64,000 nt of DNA. Source: Roseibium sp. Sym1 (GTDB lineage: Bacteria > Pseudomonadota > Alphaproteobacteria > Rhizobiales > Stappiaceae). Positions 1-8,414 of the stretch are shown here, in pieces. Under the pieces are notes generated by a model that worked only from the letters and a program-made list of their open reading frames with translations, was not told where the DNA came from and ran no database searches. Location of the stretch: positions 1,364,001-1,428,000 of the forward strand of contig NZ_CP114786.1 in NCBI RefSeq assembly GCF_027359675.1, written 5' to 3'. The position numbers and the translations under genes were made by a program. Numbering within the stretch: the stretch's first letter is position 1; the number at the start of each line of letters is the position of its first letter.

Positions 1-367
1 AGTTGACGATGACCATTTTCCGCAGGCCCGCCTCATGGACCTTCTCGCCGATGGCGGTCCAGGCCGGGATCAGCAGCTCGGCACTCCAGGACAAGGTCCC
101 CGGTCCGTATTTGTGCTCGTTGGCCTTGCCGATCTCCTGAACGGGCAGGACCAGAACATCGAGGTCTTCGGGAAGCTGACGGCGGGTTTCGGCGAGCATG
201 CCGTTGGCGATGGCCACGTCGGTCGCAATCGGCAGATGCGGGCCATGCTGCTCGGTGGAGGCCGTGGGCAGGATGGCGATCACCCGATCCGGATCGAGCG
301 CGGCAAAATCGGCAGCATTCAGTTCGTTCCAGAAAAAAGGCACTGTCATCGGCGTTGTCCGTTCCAT
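1..367 (-). CDS. creatininase family protein (N-terminal part, cut by window edge)
   Basis: The first 122 codons of a creatininase/creatinine amidohydrolase-family enzyme are present; the gene runs off the left edge. The reading frame is open to base 1. Near residue 40 it contains the family metal-binding signature TEQHGPHLPIATD, in which Glu, His and Asp are expected metal ligands, and further on the conserved stretch NEHKYGPGTLSW. The ATG at 367 follows an AGGAGG-containing leader; an in-frame ATG at 349 is a possible alternative. The family cleaves cyclic or linear amide bonds in creatinine, formylated pterin intermediates and related compounds. The substrate cannot be told from this fragment. 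The neighbouring pyrimidine genes make a nitrogen-heterocycle amidohydrolase plausible, but that is inference. Confidence 0.85.
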   Translation of the reverse strand, partial: MERTTPMTVPFFWNELNAADFAALDPDRVIAILPTASTEQHGPHLPIATDVAIANGMLAETRRQLPEDLDVLVLPVQEIGKANEHKYGPGTLSWSAELLIPAWTAIGEKVHEAGLRKMVIVN

Positions 368-761
368 GTCCTGCACTCTGCCTCCTCTTGGGGTAAGGCA
401 AATCGGCAGTACATGAAAAGCATCATTATGTTTGCATAGCGCTGCCTTTTTGGAAGCAGTCAATGATCTTCCGGAGGCACGCAATTTCCTATCTCTCCAT
501 CGCAATTCACCTGATCCAGCAGGCCATTCTGACACGGCGGCCAGCTCACGCCGGGCACATCGGGCGGTGCTGCAAGCGCATGATTCCCGCGGACGGACGT
601 TGTCCCCAGGCGTCCACAGGCGCAAAATCGAATTTCATCTTTGCCAACCAGAAGGAGGTGTTAGCCACATTTACACCAAAAATTTACCTTGTGATGAGGC
701 TGGTGGAACGCTGCGGGTGGGCTCGGGCCGTGGCGTTGGGTAATCAAAGGTGGGCAAAAGC
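368..761. other. intergenic region, no recognised gene
   Basis: This spacer lies between the divergent creatininase gene and a small membrane-protein gene. Short open frames cross it, but none has a convincing ribosome binding site or recognisable protein. It presumably holds both promoters; I see no clear operator or hairpin. Confidence 0.5.
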
Positions 762-1016
762 ATGTTTGTTGCGTTCTTGGTCGGGGCCGTGATGTATGGC
801 GCCATCACGCTTGTGTTTCTGATCCTGTCGTCGGCGGAACTGCTGGAAAGCGGGTTCAGCACGCCTTCCCGTTTGGCCAGCGTCCTGGTGACCGCTCTCT
901 TCTGGCCGGTGACGCTCGTCGTCATGAGCCTGGTTGTCCTGATCCAGGGCCTGGCCGCCCGTACACCCCGCACAGCACAATCTCCTGCCCTGAAACTGGT
1001 TCAGCGGTCCCACTGA
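762..1016 (+). CDS. small two-helix membrane protein, unknown function
   Basis: An 84-residue protein with two strongly hydrophobic segments, roughly residues 3-25 and 42-65, separated by a short polar stretch, and a basic C-terminal tail. An AAGGTGG Shine-Dalgarno-like sequence sits eight bases before the ATG at 762. A GTG at 750 overlaps that sequence and is a weaker start. I do not recognise a family. Membrane topology is the only property the sequence supports; it may be an orphan inner-membrane protein. Confidence 0.5.
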   Translation: MFVAFLVGAVMYGAITLVFLILSSAELLESGFSTPSRLASVLVTALFWPVTLVVMSLVVLIQGLAARTPRTAQSPALKLVQRSH

Positions 1017-1327
1017 CAGGCATCGCTCCAGAACACGGCCTCGCTCCTTTCTCCTTCGAGCGCGGCCGGGCACACCGGCTTTTGCCGGTTTCCGCTTGGT
1101 CGGGAGCCGGAAACCGCGTCATGACGCAAATTTCATCACTTGCCAATTTTTGACCTAAATTGCTGAATTATCGGCAATTTTATTGCTGAATTTTTTTCTC
1201 AAGTTTATAATCATTCCAAAAAAAATTTGACTAACTGTTCAAATTTTCTTCCAATGTCATGGTGAGCCTCCTCAACCAACGAAGGCGGCCGCGTTCAAAA
1301 ACGATCGCCAACCTTCCGGAGATCTCC
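1017..1327 (+). promoter_or_regulatory. AT-rich preTA promoter region
   Basis: The last 190 bases before preT are markedly AT-rich compared with the rest of the window. They contain a perfect TATAAT at 1206-1211 with TTGCTG 17 bases upstream (1183-1188), and an 11-base direct repeat ATTGCTGAATT at 1159-1169 and 1182-1192. A RutR-like inverted repeat lies just downstream of the predicted -10 box. The 5' half of the region shows nothing recognisable. Confidence 0.55.
1227..1242. promoter_or_regulatory. RutR-like operator upstream of preT
   Basis: The sequence TTGACTAACTGTTCAA matches 12 of the 14 defined positions of the RutR consensus TTGACCA-NN-TGGTCAA as I recall it. It begins 15 bases after a perfect TATAAT, where a bound repressor would block transcription initiation. 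RutR is a TetR-family regulator that responds to uracil/thymine; no rutR gene is visible in this window. The link rests on the site match plus the pyrimidine function of preTA. Confidence 0.6.
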
Positions 1328-2674
1328 ATGACCCAGACCAAAGCCGGCCCGGATATTGCCGCCGGGCGCTTGCCTGAGGACGCATACGCAGAGAATTTTT
1401 CCGACCTGCACCCCCTGCTGGAACCGCATGAGGCGCAGGTCGAGGCCGACCGCTGCTATTTTTGCTACGACGCGCCCTGCATGCAGGCCTGCCCGACCAG
1501 CATCGACATTCCGCAGTTCATCCGCCAGATCTCGACCGGCAACCCGACCGGATCGGCCAAGACCATTTTCGAGCAGAACATCCTGGGCGGCATGTGCGCC
1601 CGTGTCTGCCCGACAGAGACCCTGTGCGAGCAGGTCTGCGTGCGCGAGGTCGCGGAAGGCAAGCCGGTCAAGATCGGCCAGTTGCAGCGTTACGCCACCG
1701 ACCACTACATGGCGGGGAACGACAGCACGCCGTTCTCCCGCGCCGCGCCGACCGGCAAGAAGGTTGCCGTGGTCGGTGCCGGCCCGGCCGGCCTTTCCTG
1801 TGCCCACCGGCTGGCGGTGCACGGTCATGACGTCACCCTGTATGACGCCAGGGACAAGGCGGGCGGTCTCAACGAATTCGGCATCGCCTCCTACAAGTCG
1901 GTCGACAATTTCGCGGCCCGCGAAGTCGACTTCATCCTGTCCATCGGCGGCATCGAGCTGAAAACCGGCATGCGCCTCGGGGACAACCTGGATCTGGCTG
2001 CCCTGCGTACGGACTACGATGCGGTGTTCCTCGGCATCGGCCTTGGCGGCGTCAACGCTCTCGGCATTGACGGCGAGGACAAGAGCGGCTCGCTCGACGC
2101 CGTCGACTACATTGCCGACCTGCGCCAGGCCGGCGATCTCTCCAAACTGCCCGTCGGCCGCCGGATCGTCGTCATTGGCGGCGGCATGACCGCTGTCGAC
2201 ATCGCCGTCCAGACCAAGCTCCTCGGTGCTGACGATGTCACAATCGCCTACCGCCGCGGCCAGGATCGCATGAACGCGTCCGAATACGAACAGCATCTGG
2301 CGCAGACCACCGGCGTGAAAATCATGACCTGGGCTCAGCCCAAGGCATTGGTTGGCGCGAACGGCGCGATCACCGCAATCGAACTGGAGCGAACGGAAGA
2401 CCGGAACGGATCTCTCGCCGGGACCGGCGAAACCGTCACGCTGCCCGCCGACATGGTCTTCAAGGCCGTCGGCCAGACGCTGGTTCAGGCCGATCTGGGC
2501 GGAGCCCTGACCCTCGAAAAGGGACGGATCGTGGTCGGCGAAGACCGCAGAACCAGCCTGGCCGATGTCTGGGCCGGTGGCGACTGCATCTCCGGCGGTG
2601 AGGACCTCACGGTCGCCGCGGTCGAGGACGGCAAGGTCGCCGCCGAAAGCATCAACGCCGCCTTGAGCGCCTGA
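1328..2674 (+). CDS. preT: NAD-dependent dihydropyrimidine dehydrogenase, subunit PreT
   Basis: A 448-residue flavin/iron-sulfur subunit that, with PreA, reduces uracil and thymine to dihydropyrimidines, the first step of reductive pyrimidine degradation in the cytoplasm. The N-terminal third carries the clustered cysteines CYFCYDAPCMQACP and CARVCPTETLCEQVC. These are followed by an FAD-type dinucleotide fold (VAVVGAGPAGLSC) and a second NAD-type fold (VVIGGGMTAVDIA). The architecture matches the glutamate-synthase-small-subunit-like half of animal dihydropyrimidine dehydrogenase. The ATG at 1328 is chosen because CCGGAG lies seven bases upstream; an in-frame ATG at 1259 lacks such a site. 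preA follows 37 bases later on the same strand. Confidence 0.93.
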   Translation: MTQTKAGPDIAAGRLPEDAYAENFSDLHPLLEPHEAQVEADRCYFCYDAPCMQACPTSIDIPQFIRQISTGNPTGSAKTIFEQNILGGMCARVCPTETLCEQVCVREVAEGKPVKIGQLQRYATDHYMAGNDSTPFSRAAPTGKKVAVVGAGPAGLSCAHRLAVHGHDVTLYDARDKAGGLNEFGIASYKSVDNFAAREVDFILSIGGIELKTGMRLGDNLDLAALRTDYDAVFLGIGLGGVNALGIDGEDKSGSLDAVDYIADLRQAGDLSKLPVGRRIVVIGGGMTAVDIAVQTKLLGADDVTIAYRRGQDRMNASEYEQHLAQTTGVKIMTWAQPKALVGANGAITAIELERTEDRNGSLAGTGETVTLPADMVFKAVGQTLVQADLGGALTLEKGRIVVGEDRRTSLADVWAGGDCISGGEDLTVAAVEDGKVAAESINAALSA

Positions 2675-2711
2675 ACCGCGCTCGGCGTCACGGATTTGAG
2701 GGAGAGCCATC

Positions 2712-4025
2712 ATGGCTGACTTGCGTACAGACTTCATCGGCATCAAATCGCCGAACCCGTTCTGGCTGGCTTCCGCACCGCCGACGGACAAGGAATACAA
2801 TGTCGTCCGGGCCTACAAGGCCGGCTGGGGCGGCGTTGTCTGGAAAACGCTCGGTGAGGACCCGGCGGTCGTCAATGTCAACGGCCCGCGCTATGGCGCA
2901 ATCCATGGCAAGGACCGCCAGCTGATCGGTCTCAACAATATCGAGCTGATCACCGACCGGCCGCTGGAGGTGAACCTGCGCGAAATCAAGCAGGTCAAGC
3001 GCGACTGGCCCGACCGGGCCCTGGTCGTCTCGCTGATGGTGCCGTGCGAGGAGCAGAACTGGATCGACATTCTCAAGAAGGTCGAGGACACGGAAGCCGA
3101 CGGGGTGGAGCTGAACTTCGGCTGCCCGCACGGCATGAGCGAGCGCGGCATGGGCTCGGCCGTCGGCCAGGTGCCGGAATATATCGAGATGGTCACCCGC
3201 TGGGTGAAACAGCATTCGCGCATGCCCTGCATCGTCAAGCTGACCCCGAACATCACCGATGTCCGCAAACCCGCCCAGGCCGCCAAGGCCGGCGGCGCCG
3301 ACGCGGTGTCGCTGATCAACACGATCAACTCGATCATGGGCGTCGATCTCGACATCATGGCACCGTCGCCATCCGTCGACGGCAAGGGCGCCCATGGCGG
3401 CTATTGCGGCCCGGCGGTGAAGCCGATCGCGCTCAACATGGTCGCGGAAATCGCCCGCGACCCGGCCACCCACGGCCTGCCGATCTCGGGCATCGGCGGT
3501 GTCACCACCTGGCGGGACGCGGCCGAATTCATGGCGCTCGGCGCCGGATCGGTCCAGGTGTGCACGGCCGCGATGACCTACGGCTTCAAGGTGGTCGAGG
3601 ACATGATCGAGGGCCTCAGCGACTGGATGGACCAGAAGGGCTACACGTCCGTCGATGAAGTTGTCGGCAGCGCGGTGCCCAACGTGACCGACTGGCAGTA
3701 TCTCAACCTCAACTACATCGCCAAGGCCAAGATCGATCAGGATCTGTGTATCCAGTGCGGCCGTTGCCACATTGCCTGCGAGGACACGTCCCACCAGGCG
3801 ATCACCAGCATGGTCGATGGCGCGCGCAAGTTCGAGGTGATCGACGAGGAATGCGTCGGCTGCAACCTGTGCGTCAATGTCTGCCCGGTCGAGAACTGCA
3901 TCACCCTGGAACCGATGGCCGCCGGCAGCGTCGATCCGCGCACGAAGAAGCCGGTCGAAAAGGACTACGCCAACTGGACGACCCATCCGAACAACCCGAT
4001 GGCCGTCACGGAAGCCGCCGAATAG
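2712..4025 (+). CDS. preA: NAD-dependent dihydropyrimidine dehydrogenase, subunit PreA
   Basis: A 437-residue catalytic subunit of the PreTA complex. Residues about 1-320 form the FMN-binding dihydroorotate-dehydrogenase-like barrel; the motif NFGCPHGMSERGMG supplies the catalytic cysteine loop of dihydropyrimidine dehydrogenases. The C-terminus holds two 4Fe-4S clusters (CIQCGRCHIAC and CVGCNLCVNVCP) that pass electrons from PreT. A GAGGGAGAG Shine-Dalgarno precedes the ATG. With preT this is a two-gene operon. No dihydropyrimidinase or beta-ureidopropionase gene is in the window, so the rest of the pathway must lie elsewhere, possibly just beyond the left edge. Confidence 0.94.
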   Translation: MADLRTDFIGIKSPNPFWLASAPPTDKEYNVVRAYKAGWGGVVWKTLGEDPAVVNVNGPRYGAIHGKDRQLIGLNNIELITDRPLEVNLREIKQVKRDWPDRALVVSLMVPCEEQNWIDILKKVEDTEADGVELNFGCPHGMSERGMGSAVGQVPEYIEMVTRWVKQHSRMPCIVKLTPNITDVRKPAQAAKAGGADAVSLINTINSIMGVDLDIMAPSPSVDGKGAHGGYCGPAVKPIALNMVAEIARDPATHGLPISGIGGVTTWRDAAEFMALGAGSVQVCTAAMTYGFKVVEDMIEGLSDWMDQKGYTSVDEVVGSAVPNVTDWQYLNLNYIAKAKIDQDLCIQCGRCHIACEDTSHQAITSMVDGARKFEVIDEECVGCNLCVNVCPVENCITLEPMAAGSVDPRTKKPVEKDYANWTTHPNNPMAVTEAAE

Positions 4026-4050
4026 GCGATCAGCTTTCAGGAACGGTCAC

Positions 4051-4088
4051 AGAAACGCGGGTAGGCTCCTCCCCTGCCCGCGTTTTCT
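4051..4088. terminator. bidirectional Rho-independent terminator
   Basis: The arms AGAAACGCGGG and CCCGCGTTTTCT form a strong GC hairpin with flanking A and T runs. It lies between the convergent preA and DUF2269-type gene, so it can end transcription in both directions. Confidence 0.8.
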
Positions 4089-4092
4089 GTTT

Positions 4093-4572
4093 TCAAAGGC
4101 CAAACGCCAGTTCGGGCTTCGTCAACATCAGCCAGACGATCGTCAGAACCGCGAAAAAGGCGGGAAAGCCGCAGGCGAACCAGATCCGGTAGAGCCTGTG
4201 ATAGGCCTGTGGGAGCACCGTGCCATCCTGCGCCGCGGCCAGCGCCAGCCGGCGCATGCGGATCTGGATCCAGACCACCGGCAGCCAGAACGCGCCGACA
4301 AGGACATAAAGGCAAAGCGACACGAACACCCAGCCCTCCAGCAGAGGCCAGCCGACTTCCTGTGCCAGAAGGTAGCCCGTGATCGGCTGAACCAGCGCCG
4401 CGGTCGCGGTGAAGACCGTGTCGGCCAGCACCACGATGCCGGCGACATGGGCGATCAGGGCGGGATTGCGCGAGGCGTTCGAGATTACCATGAAAAACGC
4501 AATGCCCGCACCGGTGCCGAGCAGCACGCAGGCGCTGATCACATGGGCAAATCGCAACAGGTCATACCACAT
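4093..4572 (-). CDS. DUF2269-like integral membrane protein
   Basis: A 159-residue protein with four predicted membrane helices, beginning MWYDLLRFAHVISACVLLG. The early helix with a conserved His, the TGAGIAFFM stretch and the central ITGYLLAQ segment resemble DUF2269 predicted membrane proteins; function is unknown. The ATG at 4572 shares one base with the stop codon of the upstream SDR gene, implying translational coupling. The upstream protein also has a C-terminal membrane domain, so the two may act together, which is inference. Confidence 0.75.
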   Translation of the reverse strand: MWYDLLRFAHVISACVLLGTGAGIAFFMVISNASRNPALIAHVAGIVVLADTVFTATAALVQPITGYLLAQEVGWPLLEGWVFVSLCLYVLVGAFWLPVVWIQIRMRRLALAAAQDGTVLPQAYHRLYRIWFACGFPAFFAVLTIVWLMLTKPELAFGL

Positions 4573-5867
4573 CAGCGCTCCTCCAGGACGAACGCGACCA
4601 GCAGGGCCGGCATCATGGCCGGCAGGATCTTGACCAGCGGCCCGAGCGGGTCCGCCCAAAGACCCGGTGTCAGCACGGTACCGCTCACCAGGTAGGCGGC
4701 GGAGACCGCGAGCATGCCGAGACAGGCCGGACGGCACCAGCGCCGCCACAGCACCGCGATCCCGAGACAAATGTCGATCACGGCTCCTCCGGCAACGGCA
4801 CTACCGGCAAAGCCCGCCGAATACCCGGCTTCGGTCAGAACCCGTGTCGCCGCATCGAAGGACAGCAGACCGATCATGCCGGACAGCAGCCAGAACAGGG
4901 ACAGGCAGCCGATGGCAACCGGCAGGACCAGGTAGAGCCGCGCAAAGGCCCGTTCCTGTGCCGTCGCAGGCAGGCGCGCGAGCGTTTCCTCCAGGTTTGC
5001 GATCGCCCCGCCACCCTGCTTGCGCCACGCTGCCGGGTCCCCGCGAATCCCCTCCTTCAGCGGCAGAAGCGCATTGGTGCGCAGCGGTGAACGCCACCCC
5101 AGCCAGCCAAGCAGGTCAGCCGCACGCCCCAGGCCCCGGACGACCGGTTCAGGCACGGGGAGCGTGACTTTCCATGGCGGCAGACCGAGCCAGGCGCGCA
5201 CCGTCCGGGTGAGCTCGAAAAAGGACCTGCTGCCGTCCTCCGTCAGATCGGCGACAAAACGGCTGCCGCGCGCGCCATCGGCGCAATCGGCGACCGCCTC
5301 CGCGAGATCGTCGACATGAATCGTCTGGATCAGCGCGTCCGGGAAGACCCGCGCACCGACCATCGGCAGGGCCGCACTGGCACGCAACAACGCGGTACCG
5401 CCATAGGCCTCCGGCCCCAGAACCAGCACCGGGCGCAGCACGATCCAGTCCAGATCGGAGTTCATGACATGGGCGTCACCGCGCGCCTTGGTCCGGAAGA
5501 AATCGGTGGAGGCAGTCTCGGCAACCCCGGCCGCGGAGATTTGGATGAAGCGGGCAGGCGTCGCCGCCAGGGCCTCTAGCATGCGCGCGACCGCCGTTTC
5601 GTGAATGGCCACCAGATTGTCCCGCGCTCCGTCCTGGAGGGCACCGGACGCATTGACCACCACATCCGCTCCGGCCAGCAAGGCCCGCCAGGTCGCGGCG
5701 TCCGCCCTGGCAAAATCGAGAAACGCCCAGTTGAGGCCGGGAAAGGCGCGACTGGCGGCCTGTTTCGACCGGCCAGCACATGTGACCGCGTATCCCCGCG
5801 CCATCAGGGCCCGGACACAGGCCGCGCCGATGAACCCGTATGCGCCCAGCACCACAGCCTGTTTCAT
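4572..5867 (-). CDS. NAD(P)-binding SDR/epimerase fused to a DoxX-like membrane domain
   Basis: A 431-residue protein. Residues 1-290 form an atypical short-chain-dehydrogenase/NmrA-type domain with the nucleotide-binding motif VLGAYGFIGAACV at the N-terminus and ALIQTIHVDDLAEAV in the substrate half. After residue 310 come about four hydrophobic helices resembling the DoxX-like domain found fused to such reductases. This arrangement recurs in proteobacteria, but its substrate is not known. The ATG at 5867 directly precedes the Rossmann strand. It is the first gene of a two-gene operon with the DUF2269-like gene. Confidence 0.8.
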   Translation of the reverse strand: MKQAVVLGAYGFIGAACVRALMARGYAVTCAGRSKQAASRAFPGLNWAFLDFARADAATWRALLAGADVVVNASGALQDGARDNLVAIHETAVARMLEALAATPARFIQISAAGVAETASTDFFRTKARGDAHVMNSDLDWIVLRPVLVLGPEAYGGTALLRASAALPMVGARVFPDALIQTIHVDDLAEAVADCADGARGSRFVADLTEDGSRSFFELTRTVRAWLGLPPWKVTLPVPEPVVRGLGRAADLLGWLGWRSPLRTNALLPLKEGIRGDPAAWRKQGGGAIANLEETLARLPATAQERAFARLYLVLPVAIGCLSLFWLLSGMIGLLSFDAATRVLTEAGYSAGFAGSAVAGGAVIDICLGIAVLWRRWCRPACLGMLAVSAAYLVSGTVLTPGLWADPLGPLVKILPAMMPALLVAFVLEER

Positions 5868-5928
5868 GGTCGTCGCCTGTTGGATTGTGACTGCACAGGT
5901 CTTAGAGCGGCTTTGCGCGCATGTAAAA

Positions 5929-8211
5929 CTAATTGGCGGCCGTCGCCTTTTGCCGGCGGGGCGGCGAACTGTCCAGTTCTTCCAGCGGCTTCGGCTTGTC
6001 GAACAGGAAGCCTTGCAGGTAGTCGCAGCCGGCATTGACGAGGAAAGCCCGCTGGGCCTCCGTCTCGACACCCTCACCGACGGTCTGCATGCCCATGACC
6101 TTGGCCAGGCCAAGCAGGGACCGCACAAGCATGTCCGCCTCTTCGTCCTGGCCGATACGCCAGACGAAACTGCGATCGATCTTCATCTTGTCGAAACGGA
6201 ACTTGTGCAGATAGTTCAGGCTCGAATAGCCCGTGCCGAAATCGTCAATCGCGAGGCCGACCTTCAGTTCCCGCAGCATCAGGAAGGTGTCACGGGTCAA
6301 GGGACTTTCTTCCAGCATCAGGTCTTCCGTGATTTCCAGAACGAGCCGCTCCGGCGGGAAGTCGTATTTCTTCAACAGGCTCGCGACCTGTCCGGCAAAT
6401 CCGGGCTTCTGGATCTGGCTGGTGCAGACATTGACGGAAATGCCCGCCGATTTCCAGGTGGCGGCGTCACGCAGGGCGCGTTCAAGCACCCAGGCACCGA
6501 TCACGGGCATCAGGCCGGCATCCCGGGCAACCGGGAGGAAGAGGGCCGGCGAGACCAGCCCCCGTTGCGGATGGCGCCATCTGATCAGCGCCTCGTAGAA
6601 CTCGGTGTCCCCCTCGGCCGCGCGCACGATAGGCTGGTAATACAGCTCAAACTCGTCATCGCGCAGCGCCCCGTCCAGTTCGACGCGGATCTCCCGCTGT
6701 TGCCGAAGCCGGTCATCCATCTGTTCGTCATAGAGACGGAAGGTGCTCTTCTGTTCGACCTTGCAGCGCTGGAGCGCGATGTCTGCTGCCCGGATCACCG
6801 CGGTCAGGGACTGGCCGTGGTCCGGATATTGCGCGATGCCGGCACTGATGGATGTTTCGATCCGCTTGCCGTCGCAATCCACCGACTGGCTCAGGGTTTC
6901 GAAAAGCCGGTCAATTTCAACGAGGGCCTCGCTGGCGGTCTCCCAGCGCTCCGTCAGGATCAGGAATTCATCGCCTCCGATCCGGCCGATCAGGTCGCGG
7001 TCGCCGAAAGCCTCCAGGATCCTTCCGGCCTGCGCCACGATCAGGCTGTCCCCGGTGGTATGCCCGTGAATATCGTTCACCTGTTTGAGGTTGTCGACAT
7101 CCAGGTAGATGACCCAGGCGCTCTTGTCCCGGGCCGCCAGCAGGTTCAGCCGTCTATTGGCCGCGGTATGAAAATACCCGCGGGAAACAAACCCGGTGAG
7201 CGAGTCATGGTCGGCGGCATAACGCGCCTCCTGCTCGCGCTGAGCCAGATCCCGTTGCGCATTGGCGTTCTGGCGCATTGCAATGAAGGCAACGGTCAGA
7301 ATGATGCCGAGAGACAGGACAAGGACCGGAATGGACGACAGGATAATCGCCGAAGCGTGACTCATCGGCACCCAGGCCAGGTAGCCCAGGACCGTTCCAT
7401 TCTCTCTTTCCAGCGGCACCCCGATCATGTTCTCGGGAATGGCCTTGGTGAATACCAGGTTGTCGAGCGACAGGCTTGCCAGGAGATTGCTGAGATGGAT
7501 CGTGTCGATCTCGAATGCGGTGACCAGGATGTTCGGCGGTTCATCGACCATCCTGATGCCGCCTGGGTCGGGAACAATTGCAAAGGCCGAGACAATGTGC
7601 GGCCGCCCGTCGAGTTCCAGAACATCCACGCCGGAAATATCGGCCAGTCGCCCGGCAAAGCGGATGTCGCCGGATTCCGACCTCACGAGCGCGTCTGAAT
7701 AATTGGCCCTGATCTTTTCGAGCGTGCTGCCTAACTGGGGCTCGATCTGCTCCAGGTAGAATTCCTGCTTGTGTATTCCGTAAAGGTCTACCGCCAGCAA
7801 TACCTGACGCTTCCGGTCGATCAGTGCGGTGTAGTCGTGAACGAAATCCAGCGCCATATCGACACCGAACCGCTTCTGGATCCAGGATTCCGACGGGTTG
7901 GTCTCAATGTTCTCATAGGCGGCATTGGAGGCCGCGTAACGCTCCATTTCCTTCAGCAGAAAGAGCTTGTGGTTCTCGAATACGCGTTCGACGGAGCGCA
8001 ATTCCCGTTTCGCAGCTTCCCGTTCCGCGACCACGACCTTGAACAGGACGGCACCGAAGGAAAAGATCACGGCGCAAAACATCAGCACGATGACCAACCC
8101 GGAAGGAATGCCGAGTATGGTGGACCGGGCGCGGCGCGGTTCGGTTGCGGCCTTGTCCGGAGAGCGCTGAGCATATTCGATTTTGTCTGCGTCCTCAGAC
8201 AGATCGCGCAT
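5929..8211 (-). CDS. CHASE4-GGDEF-EAL membrane protein (cyclic di-GMP turnover)
   Basis: A 760-residue inner-membrane protein. A first helix lies at about 34-60, a periplasmic CHASE4-type sensor at about 62-285, a second helix at about 287-312, a GGDEF domain with intact GGDEF at 412-416, and an EAL domain beginning YEALIRWRHP (EAL at 540-542) with IDDFGTGYSSLNYL further on. The signature residues of both cyclic di-GMP synthesis and hydrolysis are present, so the net activity cannot be predicted. No RxxD inhibitory site stands five residues before GGDEF. The ATG at 8211 follows GGAAG by five bases; upstream codons to 8358 are unlikely to be translated. It is divergent from the BCCT gene. Confidence 0.9.
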   Translation of the reverse strand: MRDLSEDADKIEYAQRSPDKAATEPRRARSTILGIPSGLVIVLMFCAVIFSFGAVLFKVVVAEREAAKRELRSVERVFENHKLFLLKEMERYAASNAAYENIETNPSESWIQKRFGVDMALDFVHDYTALIDRKRQVLLAVDLYGIHKQEFYLEQIEPQLGSTLEKIRANYSDALVRSESGDIRFAGRLADISGVDVLELDGRPHIVSAFAIVPDPGGIRMVDEPPNILVTAFEIDTIHLSNLLASLSLDNLVFTKAIPENMIGVPLERENGTVLGYLAWVPMSHASAIILSSIPVLVLSLGIILTVAFIAMRQNANAQRDLAQREQEARYAADHDSLTGFVSRGYFHTAANRRLNLLAARDKSAWVIYLDVDNLKQVNDIHGHTTGDSLIVAQAGRILEAFGDRDLIGRIGGDEFLILTERWETASEALVEIDRLFETLSQSVDCDGKRIETSISAGIAQYPDHGQSLTAVIRAADIALQRCKVEQKSTFRLYDEQMDDRLRQQREIRVELDGALRDDEFELYYQPIVRAAEGDTEFYEALIRWRHPQRGLVSPALFLPVARDAGLMPVIGAWVLERALRDAATWKSAGISVNVCTSQIQKPGFAGQVASLLKKYDFPPERLVLEITEDLMLEESPLTRDTFLMLRELKVGLAIDDFGTGYSSLNYLHKFRFDKMKIDRSFVWRIGQDEEADMLVRSLLGLAKVMGMQTVGEGVETEAQRAFLVNAGCDYLQGFLFDKPKPLEELDSSPPRRQKATAAN

Positions 8212-8414
8212 GAAGCTTCCAGGTCCTGCTGGTTCGTCAGCGGTGCATTCTGGGCTGAAACGCTTAATTTTTTCTACCCGGCTGTCAATTCGCAATCTCC
8301 GCAAGTGTTGCGGCCCGGCTCGCCCCGGCCGGGACCGCCATTCGAATGATTGAACCATGGGACAAGACGTCTATTGTTTCCGGTGCCGAGCCAACCGAAA
8401 CGTCAGGGATAGAC

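Noticed and set aside
1295..2800. 501-codon open frame on the minus strand
   Set aside because: It lies antisense to preT, which has full iron-sulfur and dinucleotide motifs. The antisense product is Asp/Gly/Arg/His-rich with no domain, as expected from GC-rich third positions.
2688..3986. 432-codon open frame on the minus strand
   Set aside because: Antisense to preA; the product is repetitive in Asp, His and Arg and resembles no protein.
5605..7698. 697-codon open frame on the plus strand
   Set aside because: Antisense to the CHASE4-GGDEF-EAL gene, whose catalytic motifs are intact.
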